A stretch of DNA of 64,000 nt from Chitinophaga pinensis (lineage in GTDB: Bacteria; Bacteroidota; Bacteroidia; Chitinophagales; Chitinophagaceae), in NCBI GenBank assembly GCA_902167325.1, contig LR632930.1, positions 5,890,001 to 5,954,000 on the forward strand. Reading direction: 5' to 3'. Made by a program: the position numbers and the translations under genes. The notes under the pieces were generated by a model. That model saw nothing but the letters and a program-made list of their open reading frames with translations. It was not told the DNA's origin and ran no database searches. Position 1 is the first letter of the stretch; each line of letters begins with the position of its first letter. Positions 42,033 through 51,079 of the stretch are shown here, piece after piece.

Positions 42033-44375
42033 ATGAGATCAGTAATATTGGCAGCAGTCCTGACTGCCGGCGCAACAGGCGCCTTCGCGCAGCAGGGTGT
42101 TATCCAGGGCACCGTCCGCAATGAGCAGGGCCAGCCCGTTCCTTTCGTAAACATCAGCATTCCCTCCCTTAAAAAGGGTACCGTAGCCAATGGCTCCGGC
42201 ACCTTTATACTGGCAGCTCCCCAGGGTGAGCATAAAATCCGTATTTCCGGCGTTGGTCAAAAAAGTTTGGAGCAATCTGCCCGCTTCTCTGCCGACACCA
42301 CCATTACCGACATCACCCTCCAATCCAACGGTGACCTGAACGAAGTAGTGGTTTCCGCCAGCCGCCGTAATGAAACTATCGACGAAGTACCTTCCTCCAT
42401 CACCATCGTAGGCCCCCGTGAACTGGAAGCCCAGAAAGGTATCAGTAACAATATCATGGACATCCTGGCGGTTACCGTTCCCGGTCTCGGTTTCAGTGGT
42501 AACCAAACCGGTAATACCGGCCAAACCCTCCGCGGCCGTAACCTCCTTGTGATGGTAGACGGCATCCCCCAATCCACCCCCCTGCGTGCAGGCGGACGCG
42601 ATATGCGCACCATTGACCCTTCCGCCATCGAGCGTGTGGAAGTGATCAAAGGCGCTACGTCTATTTACGGCAACGGGTCAGACGGCGGGCTTATCAACTA
42701 CATCACCAAAAAAGGCCAACAGGGCAAGCCCCTCAGCGGCAAAACCACCGTTGGCGCCACCACGCAGCTGAAAAGCGCACAGCATACCGCAGGTATTGAA
42801 CTGGGACAGCTCCTTTCCGGTGCAGCAGGTAAGTTCGACTTCGTGGTTTCCGGCCATTATGAGCAAACAGGTGTTTATAAAGACGCCAAAGGCGAAGTAC
42901 TCTCCCCCGAATACGGGCTGGGCGAAACACAGCTCTGGAACGGCTTCGCGAAAGTAGGCTACACCATTAACCCGCGCAACCGCGTGGAGCTGATGTACAA
43001 CTTCTTCGGCAGCCAGCAGAAAAGTGATTATATCCTGAAAGCAGGTAAATACCTGGATTCTGCCGCTATCGGCGTTCCGGGTACACGTCCGGGCGCTGCG
43101 GAAGGCACTCCCTATAACCACAATGCCAGCGTACACTGGAGCAGCGAAGGCATCATCGGCGGTACCGACCTCGATGTGAACGTATATGCACAGCGCTTCC
43201 GCACCATCTACAGCTTCGTGGATTCATGGCGCGGCGGCGGGCAATCGCAGATCAACAGCAAAAAGAGCGGTTTGCGTATTAACCTGAGCAGCCCCATCAG
43301 AGCCGGTAAAAACGTGGACATGCAGGCAGTATACGGTCTTGATTTCATGAACGACATCACCAACCAGGACCTGGTAGACGGCCGCACCTGGGTACCTGAA
43401 ATGGACATGCGTAACTACGCACCCTATGCCCAGCTGAAAACCACCTTCTTCCGCCACTGGGTACTGAAAGCCGGCGCACGTTTCGAGAACATCAACATCG
43501 ATGTGCCTGACTTCACCACCATCATCAGCAAAAACAATTCAACCGGCGAATACAATGTAGGCGGCGTGGCTGTAAAAGGCGGCTCCCTCAATTACAACGC
43601 ACTAGTATATAACGCCGGGCTCCGTTACAACGAATGGTCTTATTTCAAACCATTTGTGAGCTATTCCCAGAGCTTCTCCATTGCTGACCTGGGCCGTACC
43701 CTGCGCTCCGCAAAAGAGAACACCCTTTCGCTGCTGAAAACCAAAGCAGTGATCGCTCATAACTACGAAGCAGGCGCTACCAGCACCCTTGGCCCTGTAA
43801 ACCTGGAAGCCAGCTACTACATCAGCAAATCGGCCCTCGGCTCCGCATATACGGAGATAGACGGCAGGTTTGAAATAGAAAGGAATCCGGAGAAAGTGTA
43901 CGGCTTCGAATTTGCGGCTGATGCACGCATCCTGAAGAACCTCAGCGCCGGCGGCTCTTACTCCTACGTGGAAGGCAAGATCGACAAAGACGGTAATGGC
44001 AATTATAAAGACGATAAAGACACCTACATTGGCGGCGACCGCATCTCCCCCACCAAAGTAACTGCCTACGTTAAATACAATCCTATTGAGCGCTGGAGCC
44101 TGCGCCTGCAAATGCTGCAAGCCCTTTCCCGCGACCGCTTTAAACCCGGCGCCAACGGCAAATATTCATACGGACAAGGCCCTGTGAACAGCTTCGCCAT
44201 CTTCAGCCTGTTCTCCAGCCTCGAGCTTGACCAGCACAGCGGTATATCCCTCGGGGTAGATAACCTGTTCAACAAAGATTACTATACCGTAACTTCGCAA
44301 TGGAACGCCCGTAACGAGAACTATGTGAAGGGGAACGGCGTCCGCCTCAACCTACAGTATACTTACCAGTTTTAA
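42033..44375 (+). CDS. TonB-dependent outer membrane receptor (siderophore/metal type)
   Basis: A 780-residue receptor. The start is at ATG 42033, giving a signal peptide (MRSVILAAVLTAGATGAFA). A carboxypeptidase-regulatory-like domain (about 22-105, GVIQGTVRNEQGQPVPFVN) precedes the TonB-box region (DLNEVVVSASR), the plug (about 120-230, with GRNLLVMVDGIPQ and ERVEVIKGATSIYGNG) and a 22-stranded barrel ending in YQF. It imports a ligand across the outer membrane with TonB energy. It is followed, with a 1-nt TAATG overlap, by a PepSY protein, which together with the receptor suggests ferric siderophore or haem use. Confidence 0.92.
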   Translation: MRSVILAAVLTAGATGAFAQQGVIQGTVRNEQGQPVPFVNISIPSLKKGTVANGSGTFILAAPQGEHKIRISGVGQKSLEQSARFSADTTITDITLQSNGDLNEVVVSASRRNETIDEVPSSITIVGPRELEAQKGISNNIMDILAVTVPGLGFSGNQTGNTGQTLRGRNLLVMVDGIPQSTPLRAGGRDMRTIDPSAIERVEVIKGATSIYGNGSDGGLINYITKKGQQGKPLSGKTTVGATTQLKSAQHTAGIELGQLLSGAAGKFDFVVSGHYEQTGVYKDAKGEVLSPEYGLGETQLWNGFAKVGYTINPRNRVELMYNFFGSQQKSDYILKAGKYLDSAAIGVPGTRPGAAEGTPYNHNASVHWSSEGIIGGTDLDVNVYAQRFRTIYSFVDSWRGGGQSQINSKKSGLRINLSSPIRAGKNVDMQAVYGLDFMNDITNQDLVDGRTWVPEMDMRNYAPYAQLKTTFFRHWVLKAGARFENINIDVPDFTTIISKNNSTGEYNVGGVAVKGGSLNYNALVYNAGLRYNEWSYFKPFVSYSQSFSIADLGRTLRSAKENTLSLLKTKAVIAHNYEAGATSTLGPVNLEASYYISKSALGSAYTEIDGRFEIERNPEKVYGFEFAADARILKNLSAGGSYSYVEGKIDKDGNGNYKDDKDTYIGGDRISPTKVTAYVKYNPIERWSLRLQMLQALSRDRFKPGANGKYSYGQGPVNSFAIFSLFSSLELDQHSGISLGVDNLFNKDYYTVTSQWNARNENYVKGNGVRLNLQYTYQF

Positions 44376-45451
44376 TGGCATTATCACAACAGATATTCCG
44401 GTGGCACCGGATAACAGGTTTAATAGCAGGGGGCTTCCTCCTGCTATTAAGCTTTACGGGCAGTTTGCTCGTGTTCAGTGACGAGATCGATCATGCGCTC
44501 AACAGTCATCATTTCACCGTAAAACCAGCGGGCGAACGGCTTTCCCTCAACGCTCTGTACAGTGCAGGCACAAAAGCCTTACCCGGTAACCCCTACCTCA
44601 CCTTTCAGCGCATGCCCCTGACACCTGAAGAAAGCATGGTGATGCGGGCGGAATACAGTACCGAAAACAAAGTCTACGTTTATGTAAATCCCTACACCGC
44701 CGAGGTACTACATACGCGGGGCAATAAGAACTATTTCACCGGCATGCTTCTGTACCTGCATTTCACCCTGCTGAGCGGGCGGAACGGGTCCATCATCATC
44801 CTTTTTATGGCTACGCTCATGCTGGTAGCCATCGCCACAGGACTATACGTTTACCGTAAACACCTGTGGAAAGTGCTCACTTTCCGTGATAAGATCGAAT
44901 GGAAAATACGCCGCCGCCGGTGGAGGAACCTTCATCGCATCGTAGGCGTCTGGTCTTTGGTTTTTAACCTGCTGATTGTGATCACCGGCATCCTCATACA
45001 ATGGAAAGTAGTGGGTGCGCGTGTGGGTAAACAGGCACCATCTGTAGCCGTGGCACAGGTAATTGATTACGACAAACTCGCTGAGAAAGCGCACACGGAA
45101 ATACCCGGCTTCACCCTCATGGGTATCAGGCCTCCGCGGGCGGAGAACGGGCCTGTATTGTTTCTTGGGAACGCGGGTGAGCCATTGATTTTCGGGGAAT
45201 ACGGCACCTCCGTTTCCCTGTCTCCCGACAGCGGGAAGGTGGTAAAGAAAGTTATTTTCAGCAAAGCGTCGGCTTCCGAAAAATGGAACGCCGCCGTAAA
45301 GCCCCTGCATTTCGGGAACTTCGGCGGCATTCCGCTTAAAGTGCTCTATAGTTTACTCGGATTAACACCAGGTGCGCTCGCCCTCTCGGGCATATTGATC
45401 TGGTACCGCCGTAAATGGCTGTCCAGACGAAAGAAGTTACAAACCGCCTAA
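44375..45451 (+). CDS. PepSY-associated transmembrane protein (putative ferric-siderophore reductase type)
   Basis: A 358-residue inner-membrane protein with an N-terminal helix (about 14-34), a periplasmic PepSY-like domain, two central helices (about 135-160 and 190-212) and a C-terminal helix (about 325-345). The histidines in WHRITGLIAG, LHFTLLSG and NLHRIVGVW could ligate haem, as in PiuB/FpvG-type proteins that reduce siderophore iron. It is translationally coupled to the receptor. The 3' end overlaps the convergent lipoprotein gene by 15 nt. Confidence 0.88.
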   Translation: MALSQQIFRWHRITGLIAGGFLLLLSFTGSLLVFSDEIDHALNSHHFTVKPAGERLSLNALYSAGTKALPGNPYLTFQRMPLTPEESMVMRAEYSTENKVYVYVNPYTAEVLHTRGNKNYFTGMLLYLHFTLLSGRNGSIIILFMATLMLVAIATGLYVYRKHLWKVLTFRDKIEWKIRRRRWRNLHRIVGVWSLVFNLLIVITGILIQWKVVGARVGKQAPSVAVAQVIDYDKLAEKAHTEIPGFTLMGIRPPRAENGPVLFLGNAGEPLIFGEYGTSVSLSPDSGKVVKKVIFSKASASEKWNAAVKPLHFGNFGGIPLKVLYSLLGLTPGALALSGILIWYRRKWLSRRKKLQTA

Positions 45452-46018
45452 CACACGGTTCACCGCCTGCTCATCTTTCAGATTTACACCAGACTCCTTC
45501 AGCTTTTCACTCATGATGCCGGATGCGATCACGTACCGGAAATTATAGAAAGGCATCAGCGTGGTTTCCAGTCCGTCTGGTACCAGTTTACCGGTGGTAT
45601 TGGCCGTCCAGTAGTAATGGATGGTGAGTGTACCCTGGCGGTATTCGTAAGCGAAGTTATGTACCACATCGGAAGGAGAAGCCGCCTGGAAAGAAAGGGG
45701 CAGCGGCATCCAGTTGTGCACGCCTTTCGGGATCATATATACCAGCACCAATCCGTTATCCACCACATCTTTCGTGATCTCCGGTATTTCTTTGGTAATG
45801 TATTTGCTGAAATGCAGCTTCACCTGGTTGTTGCCATAATCAAGTGCGTAATGGCCCGGGTATTTCCAGGTAGATGCCATTGTTGTGAACTTTGCCGCCA
45901 TTACATTGGCGTTCCCGTCTTTTCCATCTTTACCCGCCGGGCCTGCAGGGCCTTCTTTCTTACAGGCGCCTAAAGTGACGATGGCAGATGTCAAAAGCAA
46001 TACAATCGTATTTTTCAT
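45437..46018 (-). CDS. Lipoprotein with a short collagen-like segment
   Basis: A 193-residue protein with a lipobox LGAC (C19). It continues with KKEGPAGPAGKDGKDG, a short Gly-x-y run, then a globular domain (about 38-193) without recognised family, containing WKYPGHYALDYGNNQVKLHFSKYIT. Such lipoproteins with GPAGPAGKDG linkers are frequent in Bacteroidota surface proteins. Function unknown. Convergent with the PepSY gene. Confidence 0.75.
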   Translation of the reverse strand: MKNTIVLLLTSAIVTLGACKKEGPAGPAGKDGKDGNANVMAAKFTTMASTWKYPGHYALDYGNNQVKLHFSKYITKEIPEITKDVVDNGLVLVYMIPKGVHNWMPLPLSFQAASPSDVVHNFAYEYRQGTLTIHYYWTANTTGKLVPDGLETTLMPFYNFRYVIASGIMSEKLKESGVNLKDEQAVNRVLGGL

Positions 46019-46219
46019 AACTATTCAAGGGTTTATGGGGTGATTTTCTGAACGCAAGCTAGGGAGGAGAAACGGCTGTGGCGGGAGGGAATTAACGGAT
46101 GAGGGGATTGGGTTTATGGATCTATGGTACGGTTGATTACATGAAGAATTCAATCCTCTATACTTGATATATTAAAATGGTGCCCGGTGCGGGGATCCCG
46201 AAGTTCCTGTATGGCATTT

Positions 46220-46252
46220 AAAAAAAAGGGCCGGCCAAACGGCCAGCCCTTT
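46220..46252 (-). terminator. Terminator of purL
   Basis: A 9-bp stem (46241-46249 with 46228-46236, one G-U pair), 4-nt loop, and a U8 tract on the minus strand. Confidence 0.9.
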
Positions 46253-46272
46253 CGGTCGCTGATGCGATAATA

Positions 46273-48495
46273 TTACAGATGGCTTTCGATAGCCGTATCG
46301 TATTTCACTTTCCAGCTGGCGGTAGCGCCCCAGTTTTCTCCGTCAATGATCATGCTGTCGCCTTTTACAGTACCGAGCAGTTCGAAGCGTACGGATGTTG
46401 CGCTGGCATCTAAGAGGCCGTGGAGGATAGTCTCGAATTTCTCCTTATCTGCCGGGTTGATGGAAACCACTACACGAGACTGCGCTTCACCGAAGAGGTA
46501 AGCATCCTTACGGAAGTCTTTGTTGGTATGCACATCGAAACCGGATTTACCTGCCATGGCACTTTCCAGGAGGGTGATGAACAGGCCGCCTTCGCTCACG
46601 TCGTGCGCGGACTGGATAAGACCTGCAGCGTTGAGTTTGGTGATAGCAGCCTGAAGGCGGTGCTCTTCTTCCAGCTGGAAGTGGGGAGCAGGGCTGAGTT
46701 CAACACCTACCAGCTTGTGGAGGTATTCTGAGCTGCTGATATCATTATAGCTGCGGCCTATGAGGTAGATAAGGTCGCCATTGTTCTTGAAATCAAGGGT
46801 AATGCGCTGATCCATGCTGTCGAGCACACCCAGCATACCAATGGTAGGCGTGGGGTACACGGGGCCGTCGGGCGACTGGTTGTAGAAGCTCACGTTACCG
46901 CCGGTAACAGGGGTATTGAACTTGCGGCAGGCTTCGCCCATACCCTGGATGGCGTGTACAAACTGGTAGTACACTTCCGGATCGTAAGGGTTACCGAAGT
47001 TGAGGCAGTTGGTGATAGCAACGGGTTCGCCGCCGGAGCAAACGATGTTACGGGCTGCTTCTGCTACCGCGATCTGACCACCTTTGTGAGGATCTGCATA
47101 TACATAGCGGGAGTTACAGTCTGTCGTAACCGCCAGTGCCTTTTTAGAGCCTTTTACTACTACGATAGATGCATCAGAAGGCGCATTGGTGGAGGCGTTT
47201 GCTGTGCCCACCATGCTGTCGTATTGCGTGTAAACCCAGCGTTTGGAAGCGATGTTGGGCAGTTGGGCGAGTTTCTCGGCAACTTTCTTAGCATCGGATA
47301 CGTCAGGAACGTTCTGGATATCGAATTGTTTTACTTTCTCGAAGTACTTAGGTTCTACATAAGCACGGTGGTACTGGGGGGCGCCGCCACCGAGTACGAG
47401 GCTTTCTGCAGGCACTTCTGCTTCCAGTTCTCCATTCATATAGAAGCGGAGAATGGGTTCTTTGGTTACTTCACCGATCTGTACACAGTGGAGGTCCCAT
47501 TTCTCGAAGATGTCGAGCACTTCTTTCTCGCGGCCTTTATGTACCACGATGAGCATGCGTTCCTGGCTTTCGGAAAGGAGCATTTCCCAGCCTTTCATGT
47601 TCTGCTGGCGGGTAGGCACCTTATCGAGGTGGATGATCATGCCGTGTTCGCCTTTGGCAGACATTTCTGCGGTAGAACAGGTGATGCCGGCCGCGCCCAT
47701 GTCCTGCATGCCTACGAGTGCATTGGTTTTCACTAATTCGAGGCAGGCTTCGAGGAGTTTCTTTTCCTGGAAGGGGTCACCTACCTGTACAGCGGGGAGA
47801 TCCTTGGCAGATTCTTCCGTGATATCGGCAGAAGCGAAGGAAGCACCGCCGATACCGTCCTTACCGGTAGCAGAGCCTACGATGAATACGGGGTTACCGG
47901 CACCGTGGGAGGTGGCGGAAATCATGGTACCTACTTTGAGCACGCCAACGCTCATAGCGTTAACGAGCGGGTTGGTACCGTAGCAGTCTTCGAAATATAC
48001 TTCACCGCCAACAGTGGGTACGCCGAAGCAGTTGCCGTAATGGCCGATGCCGTGTACCACGCCTTTCAGGAGGTGCTGGTTCTTTTTATCATTAATATTA
48101 CCGAAGCGGAGGGAGTTGAGCGCCGCGATGGGGCGTGCACCCATGGTAAAGATATCGCGGTGGATGCCACCTACGCCAGTGGCAGCGCCCTGGAAGGGTT
48201 CGAGGGCGGAGGGGTGGTTATGCGATTCTATCTTGAACACGCAGGCCCAGCCGTCACCAATATCCACGAGGCCGGCGTTTTCCTCACCAGCTTTCACCAG
48301 CAGCCTGCTTCCTTCCCGTGGCAGACTTTTCAGCCATACGATGGAATTCTTATAGCTGCAGTGCTCGCTCCACATTACAGAGTACATGCTCAGTTCGGTG
48401 AAGTTGGGGGTGCGGCCCAGGATGGATTTTATGCGTTCAAATTCGTCTGCTGTCAGTCCTAACTGTTCTGCGGTTTCAACTGTGGTCGTTTGCAT
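46273..48495 (-). CDS. purL: Phosphoribosylformylglycinamidine synthase, small-type PurL
   Basis: A 740-residue ATP-dependent FGAM synthase of the small type that works with separate PurQ and PurS, unlike the 1300-residue proteobacterial form. ELSMYSVMWSEHCSYKNS near residue 34, KIESHNHPSALEPFQGAATGVGGI near residue 88, GNPVFIVGSATGKDGIGGASFAS near residue 190 and the second repeat KAPLSVTTDCN-type region near residue 450 are conserved. A consensus promoter precedes it. No other pur gene is nearby. Confidence 0.96.
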   Translation of the reverse strand: MQTTTVETAEQLGLTADEFERIKSILGRTPNFTELSMYSVMWSEHCSYKNSIVWLKSLPREGSRLLVKAGEENAGLVDIGDGWACVFKIESHNHPSALEPFQGAATGVGGIHRDIFTMGARPIAALNSLRFGNINDKKNQHLLKGVVHGIGHYGNCFGVPTVGGEVYFEDCYGTNPLVNAMSVGVLKVGTMISATSHGAGNPVFIVGSATGKDGIGGASFASADITEESAKDLPAVQVGDPFQEKKLLEACLELVKTNALVGMQDMGAAGITCSTAEMSAKGEHGMIIHLDKVPTRQQNMKGWEMLLSESQERMLIVVHKGREKEVLDIFEKWDLHCVQIGEVTKEPILRFYMNGELEAEVPAESLVLGGGAPQYHRAYVEPKYFEKVKQFDIQNVPDVSDAKKVAEKLAQLPNIASKRWVYTQYDSMVGTANASTNAPSDASIVVVKGSKKALAVTTDCNSRYVYADPHKGGQIAVAEAARNIVCSGGEPVAITNCLNFGNPYDPEVYYQFVHAIQGMGEACRKFNTPVTGGNVSFYNQSPDGPVYPTPTIGMLGVLDSMDQRITLDFKNNGDLIYLIGRSYNDISSSEYLHKLVGVELSPAPHFQLEEEHRLQAAITKLNAAGLIQSAHDVSEGGLFITLLESAMAGKSGFDVHTNKDFRKDAYLFGEAQSRVVVSINPADKEKFETILHGLLDASATSVRFELLGTVKGDSMIIDGENWGATASWKVKYDTAIESHL

Positions 48496-48523
48496 GAATT
48501 GAGAAGGTTTATAAAAGAAGATG

Positions 48524-48554
48524 CAAAACTACATAGTTTTCTATCAATAGACAA
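48524..48554 (-). promoter_or_regulatory. Promoter of purL
   Basis: TAGTTTTG (48524-48531) and TTG (48552-48554) on the minus strand, 20 nt apart, about 29 nt upstream of the ATG. The shared 257-nt purL-glnN gap also has an inverted pair ATTTGGCC (48630-48637) / GGCCAAAT (48665-48672), a possible operator for glnN. Confidence 0.75.
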
Positions 48555-48752
48555 GAAAGGCCTTTAATCGGCTATATACAGATTATTAATTTTTTAATAT
48601 ATCAGTTTTAAGGGTTCGGGTCTTCGAATATTTGGCCAAAAATTAAAAATAGGCTGTTTTTTCAGGCCAAATGCAATTTTTTGGTAACATTTTTACCTTT
48701 TGCTTGCATTTTAAACCAAACTGGCGTTTTTTTGTATAAAATTTTTCACATC

Positions 48753-50948
48753 ATGCAATCGTTACGCTTTCAAGCGCTGGAAAATCTGACCGGCGTTGAC
48801 TTCAAAGTAAAGCCAGAACTGAATGGCAAGATCACCGACGTGTTCGGCAGCAACGTGTTTACCGGCAAAGCAATGCGGGAGCACCTCAGCGACGAGGCTT
48901 ATAAGAGCCTGATGAATTCCATCAAGGGCGGCAATAAGATCGAGCGTAAAATGGCCGAACAGATCGCTTCAGGCCTGAAATCCTGGGCAATGAAGAAAGG
49001 CGTAACCCACTATACGCACTGGTTCCAGCCTCTTACCGGTACTACCGCTGAAAAGCACGACTCCTTCTTTACTATTAAAAGCGACGGCTCCTCCATCGAA
49101 ACTTTCGACGGCGATGCCCTCGTTCAACAGGAGCCTGATGCTTCCAGCTTCCCTAATGGTGGTATCCGTGCTACCTTCGAAGCCCGTGGTTACACTGCCT
49201 GGGATCCTTCTTCTCCCGCTTTCATCATCGAGCAGGGTACCGGTAAAACCCTTTGCATCCCCACCATCTTCGTAGCTTACACCGGCGAGTCCCTGGATTA
49301 CAAAGCGCCCCTCCTGAAGGCCCTTTCCACCCTCGACAAGGCTGCAGTTGACGTGTGCAACTACTTCGATAAAAACGTTACCAAAGTTACCGCCACCCTC
49401 GGCTGGGAACAGGAATATTTCATGATCGACGAAGGTCTGGCTAACGCCCGTCCCGACCTGCTGCTCACCGGCCGCACTGTAGTAGGCCATGCGCCCGCTA
49501 AAGGCCAGCAGCTGGAAGATCACTACTTCGGCGCCATCCCCGAGCGTGTATACGCTTATATGCGCGATTTCGAAGAAGAATCCTACAAACTGGGTATCCC
49601 CCTGAGAACCCGTCACAATGAGGTGGCTCCCGCTCAGTTCGAGTGCGCTCCCATCTTCGAAGAAGTAAACATCGCAGTAGACCACAACTCCCTGCTGATG
49701 GACGTGATGAGCAAAGTGGCCAAACGCCATAAACTGAAAGTGCTCCTCCACGAGAAACCCTTCGCAGGCATCAACGGTTCAGGTAAACACAACAACTGGT
49801 CACTCGCTACCGATACCGGTGTGAACCTGCTGGCTCCCGGCAAAACGCCGAAAACCAACCTGATGTTCCTCACCTTCTTCGTGAACACCATCAAAGCCGT
49901 TCATGACTACGCTGACCTGCTCCGTGCTGCCATCGCTACTCCGAGCAACGACTTCCGTCTCGGTGCCAACGAAGCGCCCCCCGCAATCATCTCCGTATTC
50001 ACCGGTAAATACCTCTACGAAGTTCTGCAGGAAGTTAAATCCCGCGTGAACAACAAATTCGATGAGCAGGACGAGGCTATCCTGAAACTGGACCTCCACC
50101 GTCATATTCCTGAGCTGATGCTCGACAATACCGACCGTAACCGTACTTCACCGTTCGCATTCACCGGTAACAAGTTCGAGTTCCGCGCTGTAGGCTCTTC
50201 CGCAAACTGCGCATCTGCCATGACCGTTCTGAACACCATTATGGCTAAAACCCTGGTGGACTTCAAGAAAGACGTGGACAGCCTGATCGAAAAAGGCGAG
50301 AAAAAAGAGATTGCCATCATGCAAACTCTCCGCAAAAACATCGTAGATTCCGAGAAGATTCTCTTCGAAGGTGACGGTTATAGCGAAGACTGGGCGAAAG
50401 AAGCGGAAAAACGTGGTCTTGCCAACGTAAAAACCACTCCGAAAGCACTCGACGCTTTCGTTACGCCTAAAGCGACCAAACTGTTTACTGAAATGGGCGT
50501 TTACAACGAGAAAGAACTGCACGCACGTCACGAGATCCTCCTCGAAGATTACGTGAAGAAAGTTCAGATCGAAGCCCGCGTGATCGGCGACCTGGCTACC
50601 AACCACATCCTGCCCGCAGCTGTGAAGTACCAGAACGACCTGCTCACCAACATTAAAGGATTAAAAGATGCCGGTTTCGGTGAAGACGCTTCAAAAGCGC
50701 AACGCCAGATCGCAACAAAGATATCTGAACACATCAATGTCATCAGCGAAAACGTTCAGGCAATGATCGAAGCGCGCAAAGTAGCCAACAAACTGGAAGA
50801 CAGCCGTCAGAAAGCAATCGACTACTGCGAGAAGATCAAAGAACCGTTCTTCGACACCATCCGTTACCACTCCGACAAACTGGAGTTCCTGGTGGATGAC
50901 AAGATTTGGGGACTTCCCAAATACAGAGAGCTGCTTTTCTTGCGATAA
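48753..50948 (+). CDS. glnN: Type III glutamine synthetase
   Basis: A 731-residue GSIII, the form that is frequent in Bacteroidota. The ATG at 48753 (MQSLRFQALENLTGVDFKVKP) is chosen; the open frame extends 24 codons upstream without support. Family motifs are GIRATFEARGYTAWDPSSPAFI near residue 155, LGWEQEYFMID near residue 220, TRHNEVAPAQFECAPIFEE near residue 295, and NGSGKHNNWSLATDTGVNLL near residue 340. It makes glutamine from glutamate, ammonia and ATP. Unlike GSI it lacks the usual adenylylation loop. Strong terminator at its 3' end. Confidence 0.97.
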   Translation: MQSLRFQALENLTGVDFKVKPELNGKITDVFGSNVFTGKAMREHLSDEAYKSLMNSIKGGNKIERKMAEQIASGLKSWAMKKGVTHYTHWFQPLTGTTAEKHDSFFTIKSDGSSIETFDGDALVQQEPDASSFPNGGIRATFEARGYTAWDPSSPAFIIEQGTGKTLCIPTIFVAYTGESLDYKAPLLKALSTLDKAAVDVCNYFDKNVTKVTATLGWEQEYFMIDEGLANARPDLLLTGRTVVGHAPAKGQQLEDHYFGAIPERVYAYMRDFEEESYKLGIPLRTRHNEVAPAQFECAPIFEEVNIAVDHNSLLMDVMSKVAKRHKLKVLLHEKPFAGINGSGKHNNWSLATDTGVNLLAPGKTPKTNLMFLTFFVNTIKAVHDYADLLRAAIATPSNDFRLGANEAPPAIISVFTGKYLYEVLQEVKSRVNNKFDEQDEAILKLDLHRHIPELMLDNTDRNRTSPFAFTGNKFEFRAVGSSANCASAMTVLNTIMAKTLVDFKKDVDSLIEKGEKKEIAIMQTLRKNIVDSEKILFEGDGYSEDWAKEAEKRGLANVKTTPKALDAFVTPKATKLFTEMGVYNEKELHARHEILLEDYVKKVQIEARVIGDLATNHILPAAVKYQNDLLTNIKGLKDAGFGEDASKAQRQIATKISEHINVISENVQAMIEARKVANKLEDSRQKAIDYCEKIKEPFFDTIRYHSDKLEFLVDDKIWGLPKYRELLFLR

Positions 50949-50978
50949 AAACCGTAAGATTGTTTTGGTGTATGATCA

Positions 50979-51008
50979 CCCCCGGTATTCACCGGGGGTT
51001 CTTTTTTT
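50979..51008 (+). terminator. Terminator of glnN
   Basis: A perfect 8-bp stem (50979-50986 with 50991-50998) with a 4-nt loop, then TTCTTTTTTT. Confidence 0.9.
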
Positions 51009-51030
51009 ATAGCAACTCCTCTAAACTATA

Positions 51031-51047
51031 CTACGAATAATTCGTAG
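51031..51047. promoter_or_regulatory. Perfect palindrome upstream of the TlpA-like gene
   Basis: CTACGAA-TAA-TTCGTAG is a 17-bp site with 7-bp perfect arms, 33 nt upstream of the ATG at 51080. A -7-like TATATTGG follows at about 51055. It may be the operator of a small dimeric repressor. Confidence 0.5.
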
Positions 51048-51079
51048 AATATTGTATATTGGGAAAAACATCCCTTCCA